From: Promerops cafer
Lineage: Eukaryota > Chordata > Aves > Passeriformes > Nectariniidae
Assembly (NCBI GenBank): GCA_013398275.1
Contig: VZSE01002208.1
Coordinates: 124,001-188,000, forward strand
Direction of reading: 5' to 3'
DNA length: 64,000 bases
Part shown: piece after piece, positions 51,304 through 64,000 of the stretch
How the letters are laid out: each line of letters begins with the position of its first letter
How positions within the stretch are numbered: the first letter of the stretch is position 1
Program-made: the position numbers and the translations under genes
The notes under the pieces: generated by a model
Database searches by the model: none
Seen by the model: only the letters and a program-made list of their open reading frames with translations
What the model was told of the DNA's origin: nothing

Positions 51304-53640
51304 GAAAAGATGAGCTGACTTCTTAAAATAGTCTTTATGGAAGCCTAATGTCCCCTGCAGCTAGAGAATGTGCATGCATTGAAATGGGAAAGCATGCTTC
51401 TCCATGTCATTGTTTGGGATAGTGAATAAGTGCAGCTCAAACAAGGATTTCTTGCATGAAATTCTGCCTCTGTGACACTGGGTCTCCACTACCTGTGAGT
51501 GAGACAGTCAAGAGCTGAGCTCCTGTTGTGCTCATTCCTGGGGTGGGTTATCAGCGGTCCCAGGCATGACCAAGGTCCCCTTGGAAAAGGTGATGCGTGG
51601 GCTGGTAATGAAGTATGGCCCTGAAGAACCTGCTGTAGGACAATCCATGGAAATGCCTGTAAGGAAAGTAGGGATGAGGCATGCTTTATTCCAGCATGGC
51701 TCATAGTTCCTAGAGCAAGTAAAAGAGCTGTGTTTAATTTCAGAGTCAACTTCCCTGGGTGAATATTGGAACTGTATTCCCCTCTCCATTCTTTTTCTTC
51801 TGGCCCATCACCCATTGTTCAAATTAACTTGGTTTGACCCCAGTACTGGGTCTGCCATGTTTTACGTGACTGTTTGGTGGCTGCCTATAAAATATCTGAG
51901 TTCCAGTGGGCTGGAGTGGAAGCACATCATAAACAGGCATATGGATTCTTGCTAAACCACCCAGCAAGGAGGGGAGAGGGGATCCATATGGGAAAGCTAC
52001 AGGACAGAAGATCTCCTCCTCCTGTTACATTAACTTCTGATGGTACTCCTGAAAATCAGGGGCTTTTAACATTTTCTTCTGCTTATATCCCCTGCTGTGT
52101 TTGTCTGTGTCTCTGTTCTTCACCAAAACATGTTTGAAAATGATAACTGATCATGAACTGGTCTCAAAGCTTTCCATTAGATACTATCAATACCTGACCC
52201 TAGCTAAATTCCAAGAGGAAAGATACGTGAAGCAGTATTACTGCTTTAAAATATTAAGTAGTTAATTACAAACTCACTATTTCTCCTTAGAGAAGACAGA
52301 GGAGGAGCAAGGTGGGCACCATGGGGACATCATAATTATTTCACAAACCTCTTCAGCCCCTTCATCTGGGCAGGGCTAGCATTATTCAGTTCAAGTGGAA
52401 TTTGTCTTGATTCGTTCATTTGGTTATGTGAGTGTCTTTTGTTTCTTCTTGAAAAAATTGTTTGTTCAAACAAATTATGAGAAAAAGCAAAAGATGGTTC
52501 CATTCTTCTCTGATAAAACCAAGGGGTCTGGGTTGTGAGAGAAGCAGCATTCTTGCAACTCCAGAGACTAAGGCAGTTTTTAGGCAGTAAGCAGGTGGAG
52601 AATGTTAAATTAAGAGATCAAGGAAGGGAGCCTGTGGTTAAAGAAGGATGGGGTGAGGCTGGGACACTTCTGCCAGGTTCTGAAAGTGGGCTATCATTGT
52701 TTAGTCTATGTTGTGTCCAAGAGGCTGGGTCATTCTTGTGTGACAGACCAGCTGCTCAACTACCTCAAGTCACAAAGTTAGCATCGTAAGTCCAGAATAT
52801 TAAGGTTTTGTAAGAACAGGGCTTACGAAAACTTACTTATTTACATAAGTTTTTGTACTCTTTCACACACTTAAAGTTCGTTTGGGCAGTGGGTCAAGCA
52901 GGGTGTTTGCTGCTGCTTTCCAAGTAGGTTTGCTTCCCATGAATGAGTGGCTTCATCTTTTTATATTTATCCTTCACTTCTGAGCAGTTAATTTTTAGCT
53001 GATTGAACCTAAGAGGAGGCAAGAAAGCATCAAAAATCAATACAGCTTCAAAAATGAGGCACTTCCCTTACCTGTATGGTTCATTGGCAAAACTTGGCTT
53101 TTGTTTTTCCTAAGACTTTCCTCAATAGTTTATCTATCCAAGACAGGCCTTTATTTTTTTAGTCTAAGATGGCATCTTGTGAGCTTTGGTTAGTTTTTCT
53201 GAGATTTATGGCATCTTGAATAGTATAAATTGCAGGAACATTTCAAACGAATGGATGATTTGATCCCCTTTATTTAATACTTGACCAGGAGGACACCTTA
53301 CTTTTTCTGCTGCTTCCTGGTTTGGGCAATGAATGGGTTGAGGAGATAGCACGCACAAGCTCATCTCTATGAGAAAACCCTCTAAGCTGGTCCCAGCTGC
53401 TGGTTCCAGCACTGCCCATTGAAATTGCAGCTAGGATGGGCTTATTCCTGGGGTTGAAAACTCCAGGGTGACTCAGGTTTGGGAGGAAAGTGAGAGGCGT
53501 GGAGCTGATTGACTCACTGGGGCGGCCAGTATCAGTGCAGTGGACAGAGATACCCATCAGCTGCTCCGTGGCCTGGTACGGCGGAGCGGGAACACTGGAG
53601 GGTGATGGAAGCAAATGTGCTCTGTCATTACTTGTCTCCT

Positions 53641-53778
53641 TCATAAAGTCATGTAATGTTTGGGGTTGGAAGGGATCTTAGAGATGATCTAGTTCCAACT
53701 GCCCTGCCATGGGCAGGGACACCTTCCGCCTGCACAGAGTCCCATCCAGCCTGGCCTTGAACTCTTCCGGGGATGGGG
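53641..53778 (-). mobile_element. CR1 LINE 3'-end fragment, antisense
   Basis: The + strand reads as the reverse complement of a CR1 3' end. It starts with decayed TCAT/AATC octamers (53641-53658) and continues with TTGGGGTTGGAAGGGATCTTAGAGATGATCTAGTTCCAACTGCC-like sequence (quoted part 53660 onward), then CCATGGGCAGGGACACCTTC and CATCCAGCCTGGCCTTGAAC. Only about 138 bases remain, as usual for severe 5' truncation of CR1 insertions. No coding part survives. Its orientation is opposite to the putative host gene. Confidence 0.93.
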
Positions 53779-56700
53779 AATAGGAATTGTAGTTGTTGCT
53801 AAAAGCAATTCATGAGACTGTGGATGTATAGCATAGCTTTAAATTATGCTCTGTGATCTCCAGACCATATTGTTGTCTTGCATTACAGTGTGTTACCAGA
53901 GTCCTTTCTTCTTGCTCTTACTTCAGTGATTGCAGAAAACTTTCAAAGTTTTGTTACCAGTACTTGCAACAAAAGATGGCAAGCAAAGACATTTGCCTGT
54001 GTACTTAAGTCTGTTTTCTGGAGCATGTTTTGTGAGGGTAAACACTGCTGGTTAGTACTGGTCAAAGCCAAATTGAAGATCCTGTATGTACTTGCAAACA
54101 AGAACGTATTTTATTCCATTCTCAGCAGCATCAATTGATGACAATTGACATTTTCTTCAAAGCCCAGTGTTCTGGAAACAAGTGATTAAATTACAAAATT
54201 ATATTTTTTTTAAAAACCCCACAAACCCAAACAAGCCCACCCAAAATGCTGAGTTTAGTCTTCCTGCTTGTAGAGAATGTTATGAAAAAAGACATCAATG
54301 CTTCCTAGGGTTTAAAATGTAAATAAATACAGCTCTCTCCACATTTGTTATCATACATTTATTTTTATAAAACTAATGGAGACCTGTTTACTCTGAGACT
54401 TCTGAAAAAATCCTGGTGATTGTAGTAAATGATTCAAACAGGTAGGGTTTTCTTCTGATTAGGCGTAACACATGTATTAATAATTCCAAAATGCTTCTTA
54501 ATCCATATAATAGCTGCAGGTTTCTTCTTAATAGGTTTGAAATTTTCCTATTTGAAATTAGGTTTATTTAATTATAGTTGGATTAGGCACAGGATTGTGC
54601 ACTGTGGAGCAGCCTTGAAGTCAAGATTTTTGTTGTGCTTGGTGGTGGTATTGAGGAGGATGGTGAACCAAGCCCTGGCACAATCTCCAGAACTATTTAT
54701 TTCAACATTATAGTGTGTGCAAGCGCCACTGTAGACGCCCTTTTGTGTTACCAGGCCCCCAGTTTCTCCCAGATTGCTTGTGGTTTGGTGTTCTCATTAG
54801 CTCTGAATATAAGCTCTGATTCCCTGTAATGCTCAGAAGGAGGCGAGCACACTGAAACTGAGATGGCTGGGAAGAGAGATTGTTACTGAGGAAATCCAAC
54901 GTGGTGTCGGACTTCTTTCCCCCTATTTTTTGGCCAGCTCCAGCACCACATAGATGAGAGCAGGTCTTGGCAGTTGTTCAGGGCTAATGTGCCAGACTGT
55001 ATTTTCCTTTCCCAAATTAAGCATGCTGGTACAGTGTCTGTGAGAGGTAGTGTTTCCTGGCTCCTAGCTTTTGCCGAGTTTGGAAATCACTGAAAGCCAG
55101 GAGCTACTGTGTTCCAGTGAAAACGGGCTTCATACTGCAGCATGCCAGCTTGGTTTAGAGCATCCTGGAAATGATGGAGAGCCCTGTGTGAAGGCTCATT
55201 TTTAAGATGTTTTACTTTGCCCATGCTCAGACTTTTCCTCCTCTATTCCCAGTGAGCTTTAAAATAATTTCTATATTTGCTCACTTAATGGTAGTATACT
55301 TTTTTCCTGCCCAGATTTTTGCCTCTGAAATGAGGGTGCAGACATGATATTATCTGTCTCTCAGCCCACCACACTGGCTAGTCAGTGAGCGAGAACCACA
55401 GCTTCCGTCAGTTCTGACAGCAGGCTGGCTTGCTTTCTGCAGGATGCTGAAGAGATGCTTTACTCCCAGCTGTTTCCAAATGCAAATCCTGGGTCTTTCC
55501 AATTCTTATGTGCTTGTACTTTCCAGGGTTTAAAAAACTTGTTGTCTCCAAAACCCCCTTTTGTCAGCTGAGATGCAAGCTTCAGAAGTATTCTCCAGAC
55601 TGCTGGGGCTTCATCTAAGGTGTTTTCCCTTCCTGTCCCTGTGGAGTGGTATTTGCAGGCTGTCAAGGAAGGTCCTTGCTGAACCTGGCATAGCAGCTCA
55701 GCAACGGTTGCAGCTGCTCCCAGGATTCCTGGGTGCTTAACACTGGTGCAAACAGTGGTGTTGGTATCTTAATCCCAGTCATCAGCCCAAACCTTTGATC
55801 ACTTTGAGCTATGTGCCTTCATTTCTTCTATCCTGTTAAATGTGTGGCAACCAGAAGTTGTTTGGCCAGTACCAATGCTCTCCTGTTACAATACAGGGCG
55901 CATGCTTGGGTCTGTGTTGCCTTCAATGTTCAGGCCAGCTGCAAATGCTGTGCCTGGCTGATGAAGCATGTGTCAGGCTGTGCTGCCTTGCTGGTTGCAT
56001 GGTGTAGCTGAAAACCTTTTACTGAGTTTTTCCTTTGCTTTTTGCTTTCAATTTGCCACTGCTGCGGTAATGCGCTATGTCATTTATCTGCAACTGTTTT
56101 CCTTTTATTCAAGTGAGATGCACAAATGAAAAATGGTAAAGTGGAAAGTAAGTAATAGTGAGATCATATGAATTCTCTCAGCATGGGAGTTCCCTGAGCA
56201 TTTTTCAGGTTAACAAAGCAAAGCTGCTAGGTCCCGTTGCTGTTTTTGTAAGGATTCATCCATCCGTTCCCATGTTCTGTCCTCAAACCCTCTGAAGTTT
56301 AGTCCAAGCAGAAGCTACCTCTGATGTTCTGGGTTATCTTTTTTCCATGCAGACTTGGTCAGCCTCTTCCATAGCCATTTACAAATAAACACAGGAATCA
56401 AATTCTGCTCCATTTACAAGTAGGTCAACCTCATTGATTTCAGTGGGACTGCTGCAGACATAAGTCAGCGGAATATGTGCTCCGTGTTTTGCTAAGTTGT
56501 TGGCAGAAGGTGGATTTGTATAAGCTCACCAGAGCGGGGATTGTCTTTACATGAGAAAAACAACACTTAGTACAACAGTCCCTAATTCAGTTTTCTCAGA
56601 GGTGCAGCAATAACAAATATACTAGACCCGGTTACCAGCACTTAAAAGGATAACCTCATGCCTCGTTCTTCACCCAGATGTAAGAGGGAGATATATTTAG

Positions 56701-58212
56701 AGTAAAGTCATTTCCCCCACTACCACTACATACAAACAAAGCTGTGCAGTTGTAGAAATACTTGAGGCAACATGTGCAACTGATTCCCACTGGATTTGGT
56801 AACTGAGGAGACACACGGTGGGAACAGCTTGGAAGAAAATCTTCAAAGACTGCATAAGGACAGTAGTGCCTTTGCAGTGAGAGCCCTACCACAAACTTTG
56901 GCTTTTATAAAACCATTCTGCCACTTGCAATCTGAAGGAGAGATCTGAAGCAGGTTGAAAGGGAAAAACTATCAAAGACATCCCTTACTTTCCATTTCCC
57001 TGTGTGCCTAAGTTTCCCTACTATCCTCCTGTAGACTCATTCACCAAAAAATGAGCAGGCTGTGGAAATTCGCAATGTAAAATTCACGGTACTTCAGTTT
57101 TGCCCCTCTGCTCAGGCTTGTGAGAGCCTCGAAGATGCCCTCTGTTGAGCTTGATAGCTGTGGGTTATGTTTTGGGGCTCCTAACAGTGATATGGACTCT
57201 GAACCCTTTCCCCTTCCTGAGGCATTCTTCAAGGCAAGAGCAGCAGAGCTGTCTGAGATGCCGATGAGTGCTCTGCTTTTGCAAACAGGCTGCAGATATT
57301 TGCACCGTTGCCTTTTAAACAGCTTGGGCAGTACCAGAACATTGGTAGTTATTGGTAAATACTTCTGTGAGGAGAGGATAAACCATCAAGCGTTGCCTGA
57401 TTTCTTCCTGCACATCTTCCCAAAACATAGGTTGAAAATAGTCACTGATTCTTTTCCCCCTATTTATATATCCCCTAGAAGAACTGTGCACAGAAAGCAT
57501 ATAGATAACACCTGCTCTCCAAGAATCTGTCTAGGTGAATTGCACATACCTCCCCCATTCCTTTGGCAGCCCTCCAAATGTGTCTTTTTCGCTGTTCTTC
57601 TCAAGGTAAACACTCCCTGGTGTTACATGTAGTATCTCTGTGTGAGAGGAGCTGAGTGTGAGAGAAGTGATTGGATCATGAGCTTTCAGAAATACCCTCA
57701 GATGCTTCAGCTCCCCTGCCCTGAAACTGCAAAATGTACTTCAGCATTGGAGTCTGCTCCCCCCAGCAGAGTTCAGCTTCAAGCAGCAGAGCTGGGTTAA
57801 AGTCCCTGCAAATGAACCCACTGTTGAAAGCAACTTAAGCCAGCTGAAAAGATCATTAAATGAGGTGCTTGGGGCTTTCAGATGCCTGTGTTCTCAGTGT
57901 GCCACTGCATAGCCTCTCTTCAAAAGGCTGTAAAAGTATTACGTGCTAATCCCAATTAAATTCAAAATATCCCTGGGTGTTTACCACTGTTACCCTCTCT
58001 TTTTCATTCTTAATTGCATTGTAGCTGAATAACTCTGTATCCACATTGGATTATTCATGAATAGCATATTCAGTTGTACTCTCTTTCATTTCACAACAGG
58101 GATCTGCTGTTACAGGATTGGTGTAGTCTGAAACAAGAAACTAATGTCTGCATTCTGCATTTCAAGTCCTTAATCTTGTCACGAACCAAATAATAAGAGT
58201 TGTTTGGGTTGG

Positions 58213-58227
58213 TTTTTTTTTTTTTTT
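58213..58227 (+). repeat. Poly-T tract (15)
   Basis: Uninterrupted run of 15 T after a GGTTGG stretch. Confidence 0.9.
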
Positions 58228-58434
58228 CTATAGGCATGTGGTTTCCCAGTGAGATTTTCAGCTTGTAGGATAAAAACATGGTAAACAAGATCTATGACCT
58301 ATCAATATTGGGTTTGGAGATTATTTGAACATCTATGTATGTATGTTATATATATGCTGATGCTTTGGGAGGGAAATAGTGAGAATATGTAAAACAGCAC
58401 CAACACTAACATAGCAATAAGACTAATATATAGT

Positions 58435-58450
58435 GGGGGGGACGGGGGGG
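58435..58450 (+). repeat. Two G7 runs separated by AC
   Basis: Seven G (58435-58441), AC, then seven G (58444-58450). The tract is prone to sequencing error and could take part in a two-run G-quadruplex. Confidence 0.88.
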
Positions 58451-58595
58451 AAGAAACATGCTTATTTTTGTCTGTGTTGTTAAATATCTAGACCACCAGT
58501 TCATCCCTGTGTCACATCCCTGTTGGCTGTTGGGCCTCTTGAGAATGCAGCTGGCACTGCGCAGTGCAGCCTCTGTGCTGAGGCAGAGGAGCGTT

Positions 58596-58622
58596 CCTCG
58601 TTGCTGAAGGCAGGCAACGAGG
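58596..58622. repeat. Perfect inverted repeat, 9-bp GC-rich arms
   Basis: CCTCGTTGC (58596-58604), a nine-base loop, then GCAACGAGG (58614-58622): the arms are exact complements. As + strand RNA, the stem can lengthen by up to three G-U pairs on the outside (58593-58595 with 58623-58625). No known RNA family is recognised. Confidence 0.88.
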
Positions 58623-59137
58623 GGTAGCTAGCTGGAGTAGCTTCTACTACATCCCTTCCTTGCAGTTTTTATGGAGATAAACTGAATTTCAGTTTCTGCA
58701 GCTATTGTAATCTGCCAGGCGCTGCATGTATTTTTTTCTTTCTTTTTCTTCTGAAAAAACCCAGCTTGCTCATATTTCTTTTTTAAGTTTTAAGCAAATA
58801 TTCTCAAGCCTGGTTTATCCTTCCTCCCCCCCATTCAATGAGGAGGAGATATGAATACTGCCAGTATTGAAAATAATTGTGTAGGTATTTTCATCAGGTG
58901 TCCATGCAGACTTGTCTCCCAGAGATTTTAATGAGTGGCATATGTTGGACAAAGAGAATATGCATGTGTACAAGTGGGAAGCAGGCTTTGAAGAATAGGA
59001 AGAGCTACTCTTGAGGTTAGTAATGTTAAAATGGATCAGCTTTGATTTTCTTTTATGACTAAGAATAGCCTTCTCTCATAAACAGGATGGAAATTGAAAG
59101 TCCAAGAACCTTGCAAGTCATGGTGCACTTTTAGGAT

Positions 59138-59166
59138 TTTTGGAGGATTTTGGAGGAGGAGGAGGA
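59138..59166 (+). repeat. GGA-rich short repeat
   Basis: ATTTTTGGAGG and ATTTTGGAGG repeat once and then lead into five GGA units (59152-59166). Confidence 0.8.
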
Positions 59167-62100
59167 TGGTTTTTGTTTATTATTGACTTTCAAGTCCCCA
59201 GAGAGGTGGAGCCTTGGATGTAGCAAAGCCTGCAGAGCATACCAGCATTCTGCCCATACTGCCTTGGGATTTACTTGAGCCCATGTGAGGTGGCTGCTGG
59301 TAGGTAATGCTGTCAAGACAGGTTTTGTCCCTTGTCCCCTTTGTTTTGAGGGACGGGGGGATGTTCCTCCTGCCCTGCTCCAAGGTAAATGCAGTACAAT
59401 TAAAACGGCAGGGCCACGTGTGCGGGCTCGTGCTGTCGTGCGTAACCACGCACCTGGGAAGCCTGGGATGCTAAGCTCTTAGGGATATGGGTTGCTTAGT
59501 GAAGGATGGAGGGACCATGTGAGTCCAAGCTGCTTCAGCTGAAACTGAGGATTGGAAGAAAGATATTAAGCGGGTTTGCAACGTAAAGTACCCTGGCTGT
59601 GTGCATAGATATAAAATAAAAAGTTTGTGTCAGTGGTTTATTTGGGTTCTGCTTACAATTTTTGCTGAAATTTAGCACTTCATCTAGATTTTTTTGGTTT
59701 TTCCACTCTTCATCATTCTCCATTAGCAAAGTCCCTTCCTCAAATGTTTCTTGTTGCTTTTCTTTTTAAAAGCACTTTGAATTGAAGGGAAGTTGTTTTC
59801 TCTTTTCCCTTTTGCCAACCATGGCTATGTTCCCCCTATCTGACTGGAAGAAACCTTTGCTTCCTGCCCAAGCCGACCCTGGGTAACCCTGCTGCAGCTG
59901 CTCACATGAAAAGCCTGGGATTCTCAGTGCAAGCTGAAAGGCACATGCAGGAAAACTTTTTTTTTTCTTGGCTAACAAAAACCCACTGGGGAACTGGAAG
60001 ATATCCCATTGGTTTAATTATTGAGGTCTAATGAATTTCAAAAGTTAAAGAGGAGGAAGAGTTCTTTAAATGAATCTCAACTGATTTTTTTTTTTAATTG
60101 AGGGGTTTCTGTAGCCTAAGCTAGCAGGAGAAGATGGGACTCTCCAGTGAGAAATCTAGAAAGGCCTGTCAGTGTGTATTACTCTATTAAGCTTTAACCA
60201 AAATGAATCAGAAGCACCCAGGGGAGAAGGTTTTATGTGGAACAGAGCCTCAGTCAAATAACCTCCATTACTTTATTTAAAACGTTTGTAAGTACAGTGT
60301 ATGAGACGTTGATATAGGCAGTGGAGTAGAAGGTACAAGCAGGTAATGAGATATCAATATAATTTATTGTATACGTGTATTTAGGAAACTGTTTCCAAGA
60401 CTGTTTTCCTCATCCACAAAGCTGGCTTAGGGAATATTTGCTTTGCCCCCTCTTTCATAGTCACTGACTATAGTTTCCCACCTCCAGCCTGTGCCTGTAC
60501 AACTGTTTGTTCTTAAGTCTGTACTGGAAATCAGGTCTCTGGTCCTTTGGTCAGAGTAGTTAATTTGTGTTTAAAACAGGAATGAGATTAGGGTGAAGGA
60601 GGTTGGGGACTTTCAGGAGAGGCTAGAGGATGGCCCAGTGCATTTTTGGTGCCTGCTAGGGAAAACCAATATAGAACTAAAGCCAACATGGGAAATCCTG
60701 TCATGTCATGGGTGACTCTTGGGATATTAAATCCTATTAACTACCCCCCAAAATAAGCATGAACTGAAAGCCCCAGACCCCTTGCAGAATCCAGCTAGGA
60801 GGTCAGGTGTGGGCTGGAAACTGGAGAAGGTTTTCTAATAGTAGTCAAGTGTTTTTGCTCCCCTGGGAGCTCAGCATGACTATTTTCTCTCTGCTTCTTG
60901 CTCCCCTATGCTCCTGGTATATACAAACATAGACTTACAGGCTGTGGTGCCTCTTCCTCTCCACATGCAAAGAGTATCAAGCCAAGCATACCAGCAAAAC
61001 AAGGTCGATCAGATGAAATACAAATGGTTTTTATTTTGCCCTTCTTGTAGCTGCCTATGGATGGAAGGATTTTTGTGTCCCAGTATCCTGTGACCTACTT
61101 AGAGAATTGGAATAGCTTATGGTTGCAGTTCATTAGAGGAAGAGATTTTAATATCTAGAGGAACATGATGACTAATACAATGTAATTTATATAATAGCAG
61201 TCATAGATACATCAGTCTTGTCTGTACACTGGTGCTTCCATGAATGCCTTTAGTATGTCCTACTCTCTCAACAGCACTTAGCATTTATCCAACGTCTTCT
61301 GCTTTCTAAGGAGATACAGGACCATTTATGCATTTATACACCTTTTTTAAAACAGAACCAGCGGCCTTTGATGTTAAGTGTATGATGCCTATGTAGAAAG
61401 CTTGTCTCTAATTGAGTAAGTTTAGTCAAAAGAGCTGCAGTTCAAGTGGCTGCTCTTAAAACATGCCATTTGCCCTTGATAATTTCATGATAACTGTGAT
61501 ATCTATAGCAGTTCCTGTAAAGAGCATTGAATATGGCTAGGTGATATGACAGTAAAATTAAGGCATACTGCAGGGTTTTCAGAAGGGCTGACTACATATA
61601 CTGTGTGTCTGGCAGAAACCCTGCAGGTTTGCTTGGCTGTGCAGCCTGCCAGCTAATGCCTACTCTTGCTGAAAGCATGTTAGATCCAAATTTTCTTCTG
61701 TTTTTGCTTTGCTTTGTTGCTAGCAACAATTTCAGCAGTGTTGAAAGAGAAAGTGCTTAGAGAGGAGTTTCTTACAACAAAGCCAAGTAATCCCTCTTGG
61801 GCTTTGTCGTGAGTTTAACGCTGGTGCCACTTGTCCACATTTCACCCTTGGTGGGATTGTTCTGGTGCAAATACTTGGAGTGTTATTTTTGGCAAGTTTG
61901 TTGCATTTTTATTTAAAATAAATCAAGCAAATGCCTCTGCTACACATCGGAATAGCGTTGTCTTTGGTTTTGGTCATAGTTGAGAAGTGCAAGGGGGAAG
62001 GAAAGAGAGAATCGATGGGAATAGTGTGTGTTTTTCTTGCATGCATTATTTGATATTATTCATCTCTCTGGTATGAAGGAATGTTGCTTTAGGCTGCAGC

Positions 62101-63859
62101 AGCTTTCTGTTTTCCAGGCAGTACCTTGTGTATGCCAACACCTGTTTTTATTTCAGATAATTTCTGCTCCACTGTTACCACCTTCCTTCCCCCTCCTTCA
62201 GAGGAGGCGAAGGTCAGGCAGAATCGCCCTTCCCCTTCACTCGGATTAAAATCTCTCAGCCTGTTAGTTCACCAGGACTCTTTCCAAACCTTTAAAAGGG
62301 TTATTGGCAGAGCCTTAGCTGGTGCAAATCAGCCCAGCACCGTTGATTCTTGGTGGCCCTCTGCCAGGCTCCATGAGCTGGAGGGCTGGCCGAGCAGTCC
62401 AAGTGATTTCTTATACTTCATTTCACCTTGCCCTTGTGTCTGAAAAAGGGTTTAATTTGCAAAGGAAAGATGCATGGAAGAAGAGGGGACCTCAGAATGA
62501 GTCTGTTCAATGCTGTGTGTGACTCAGCGCCTTTTCTTACAGAGAGGCGTTGCCACAGCCAGAATTAAGCAAGGCAGCAGCAAGGAACAGCAACTGAACT
62601 ACCAGGCTTTTGGCTCTTTGACCATATGTGGGGGATCAAGCATTTTGGTGCTGATTTGTTCTAGTCCTGTTAGATGCATTAAAAAGGAAAAAAAAGAAAA
62701 AGCTAACAAAAAAACCCTCTTCTTACCCCAAGTGTAGATACACTGAGGGGAAGATTTTTACTCTTGTCCAAATTAAGTTGAGGTTACCTTCTGCCTGGGT
62801 ACCCCTGTGGCTTTGCTGTCCCTATCCTGGGGCGGCAGAGGTGGTGAGCACTGGGTTTCCAGCCCTTATGGCTGGCTTGATCCATTAGTTGGTAGCCATC
62901 AGTCAGCAGGCTACAGCCAGGCATCAGCCAGCCCAGCTGGCTCCGCTGCAAGGCGGGCTCACAGGGAGGAAGGGCAAAGACCAGCAGGGTTTAGTATAAT
63001 AAACTATCCCAGAGAAGCCTTTCAGAGGATGCTGAGTGAGAGCCCATTGTGGCTGTCTTTCTCACAGGAACAGAGAAGGGAGGATACTAACCACCTTCGA
63101 GGAATGTGTTTAACAGATTGCAGGAGCTCTTGTTGCTGTCAGCTGCAATTGCAGTTCTGCAATCAATACAGTCCCAGAAGTTTGAAGTCGCTTGACAAAT
63201 TGCTTGTGAATGAAAATCTCTCCTAGATAAAGTGATACATTTTCAAGCAAACACTGGGCTTAGAGAGCAAAATAGCAGTGAACAAAATCCCCCAGTGCTG
63301 CTTTGATAGCCTCATCCTGTTCCCAGCAAATTACAACCTGGCTGACGCTGTGAAAGCAGTGAATGAAAGTCTGGCTGTTCTCTGCTATCATCTTAACAGA
63401 ACCAAGGGTTGCTTGGAGCTGAAGGTGCTGTGAGCCTCTGCAAGCATCCGGCGCCTGCTACATAGATGTCAAAAGCAGGCTAGAAGGTCCAGATTGATCC
63501 TAAATTCTGCACTATTCATAAGCAAAAGTGAACCAAGCACAGGGGAGAGAGATACTTGTTACTCCAGCTTTGAGAGTTGGATCAATAGCCCATCCTTCTG
63601 GATTTTCTTTGAACTGGGTAATTTTGCACCACAAAATAATTCTGCTCCAAATATTCTGTTGCTATTTACATTTATGGACCTCCTAGCATTATTCACTTCC
63701 AGTCTGTTTGGAGAAAACCTCTGTGTAACTGAGAGTCATAGTGTAACATATTTTCACTTTACCCCATCCCTGCAAGTTAACTTCAAGCAGCAGCAGAACA
63801 GCTGAAGGAAGAACTCGTAACTCTCTCCTGTATTTGCAGAGCTCCCTCCCTCCCCTTTG

Positions 63860-63872
63860 TATATATATATAA
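63860..63872. repeat. (TA)n short microsatellite
   Basis: About six TA units following a C/T-rich stretch. Confidence 0.85.
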
Positions 63873-64000
63873 ATTAGCAATGGATGGGGAAAAAAAATCA
63901 TGGTGACACCAAATAAACTCTCTTAATTGACATGGAGTTTCCGTGCCACTTAGCACAAACACAGTGGAAGTAGAGATTTGCTGGCCCTTAAGTTCAGCCA

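Larger units (their letters stand above)
42121..53640. other. Intronic sequence, no gene seen
   Basis: About 11.5 kb of AT-rich sequence with A-rich tracts (47610-47671, 51287-51303). Open frames are at most about 160 codons (minus strand, 45592-46071) and lack any recognisable domain or splice context. Confidence 0.5.
7737..64000 (+). other. Putative first intron, running off the window
   Basis: It starts with GTAGGG at 7737 and I find no convincing in-phase downstream exon up to the end of the window. The interpretation is that the first intron exceeds 56 kb, as is common in vertebrate genes for adhesion and signalling proteins. The exon-1 frame stays open for 86 codons into the intron (stop at 7994-7996), but composition there becomes Lys/Arg-rich and then A-rich, so this looks like non-coding read-through. 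A small exon could have been missed by eye. Confidence 0.55.
53779..64000. other. Intronic sequence, no gene seen
   Basis: About 10 kb without a supported exon. It contains a perfect-stem hairpin (58596-58622), homopolymers, a G-rich tract and AT repeats. A 170-codon open frame (+, 57120-57632) and a 139-codon one (+, 62807-63226) show no family resemblance. The stretch 57840-58085 is repeat-free and rich in TAAT/ATTA words. Confidence 0.48.

Noticed and set aside
57120..57632. 170-codon + strand open frame
   Set aside because: No conserved motif recognised and no flanking splice signals of quality. Kept as non-coding.

Overview
The window is nuclear DNA from a bird, most likely a songbird or close relative. 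The evidence is in the repeats. Three CR1 LINE fragments of avian type are present, two of them ending in the CR1 hallmark of tandem ATTCTGTG-like octamers. A fourth insertion, at 41988-42120, is a SINE with a tRNA-Ile-derived head and a CR1-like tail, an architecture known from passerine genomes (TguSINE1-like, from memory). The background is AT-rich, with one strong CpG island and no bacterial or organellar gene organisation.

Layout. Positions 1 to about 6640 are 5' flank holding two decayed CR1 copies (1085-1542 and 2764-3508), a long poly-A tract with an unresolved base, and short microsatellites. Positions 6640-8520 form a CpG island of promoter type. Inside it lies the only protein-coding segment I can support: a first coding exon at 7631-7736 on the + strand. 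It encodes 35 residues of a classical secretory signal peptide and ends in a phase-1 splice donor. I do not recognise the gene, so no symbol is given. From 7737 to the end of the window I see no convincing second exon, and I read this as the beginning of a first intron of at least 56 kb.

The intron holds the tRNA-Ile/CR1 SINE, a third CR1 fragment (53641-53778), homopolymers and microsatellites, several short tandem duplications, two perfect-stem hairpins (20884-20908 and 58596-58622), and one CpG-rich patch (25065-25252). Its other open frames are short, unrelated to families I know, or by-products of GC-rich or low-complexity sequence.

The features most worth a second look are regulatory or structural. 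They are a short upstream ORF with a start context as good as the main start, a G-quadruplex motif beginning three bases after the splice donor, complementary polypyrimidine and polypurine tracts before the start codon, and the SINE flanked by GGTTTT repeats. I found no evidence of a novel multi-gene system. The window looks like a promoter, a first exon and the start of a giant intron in an avian gene for a secreted or membrane protein.
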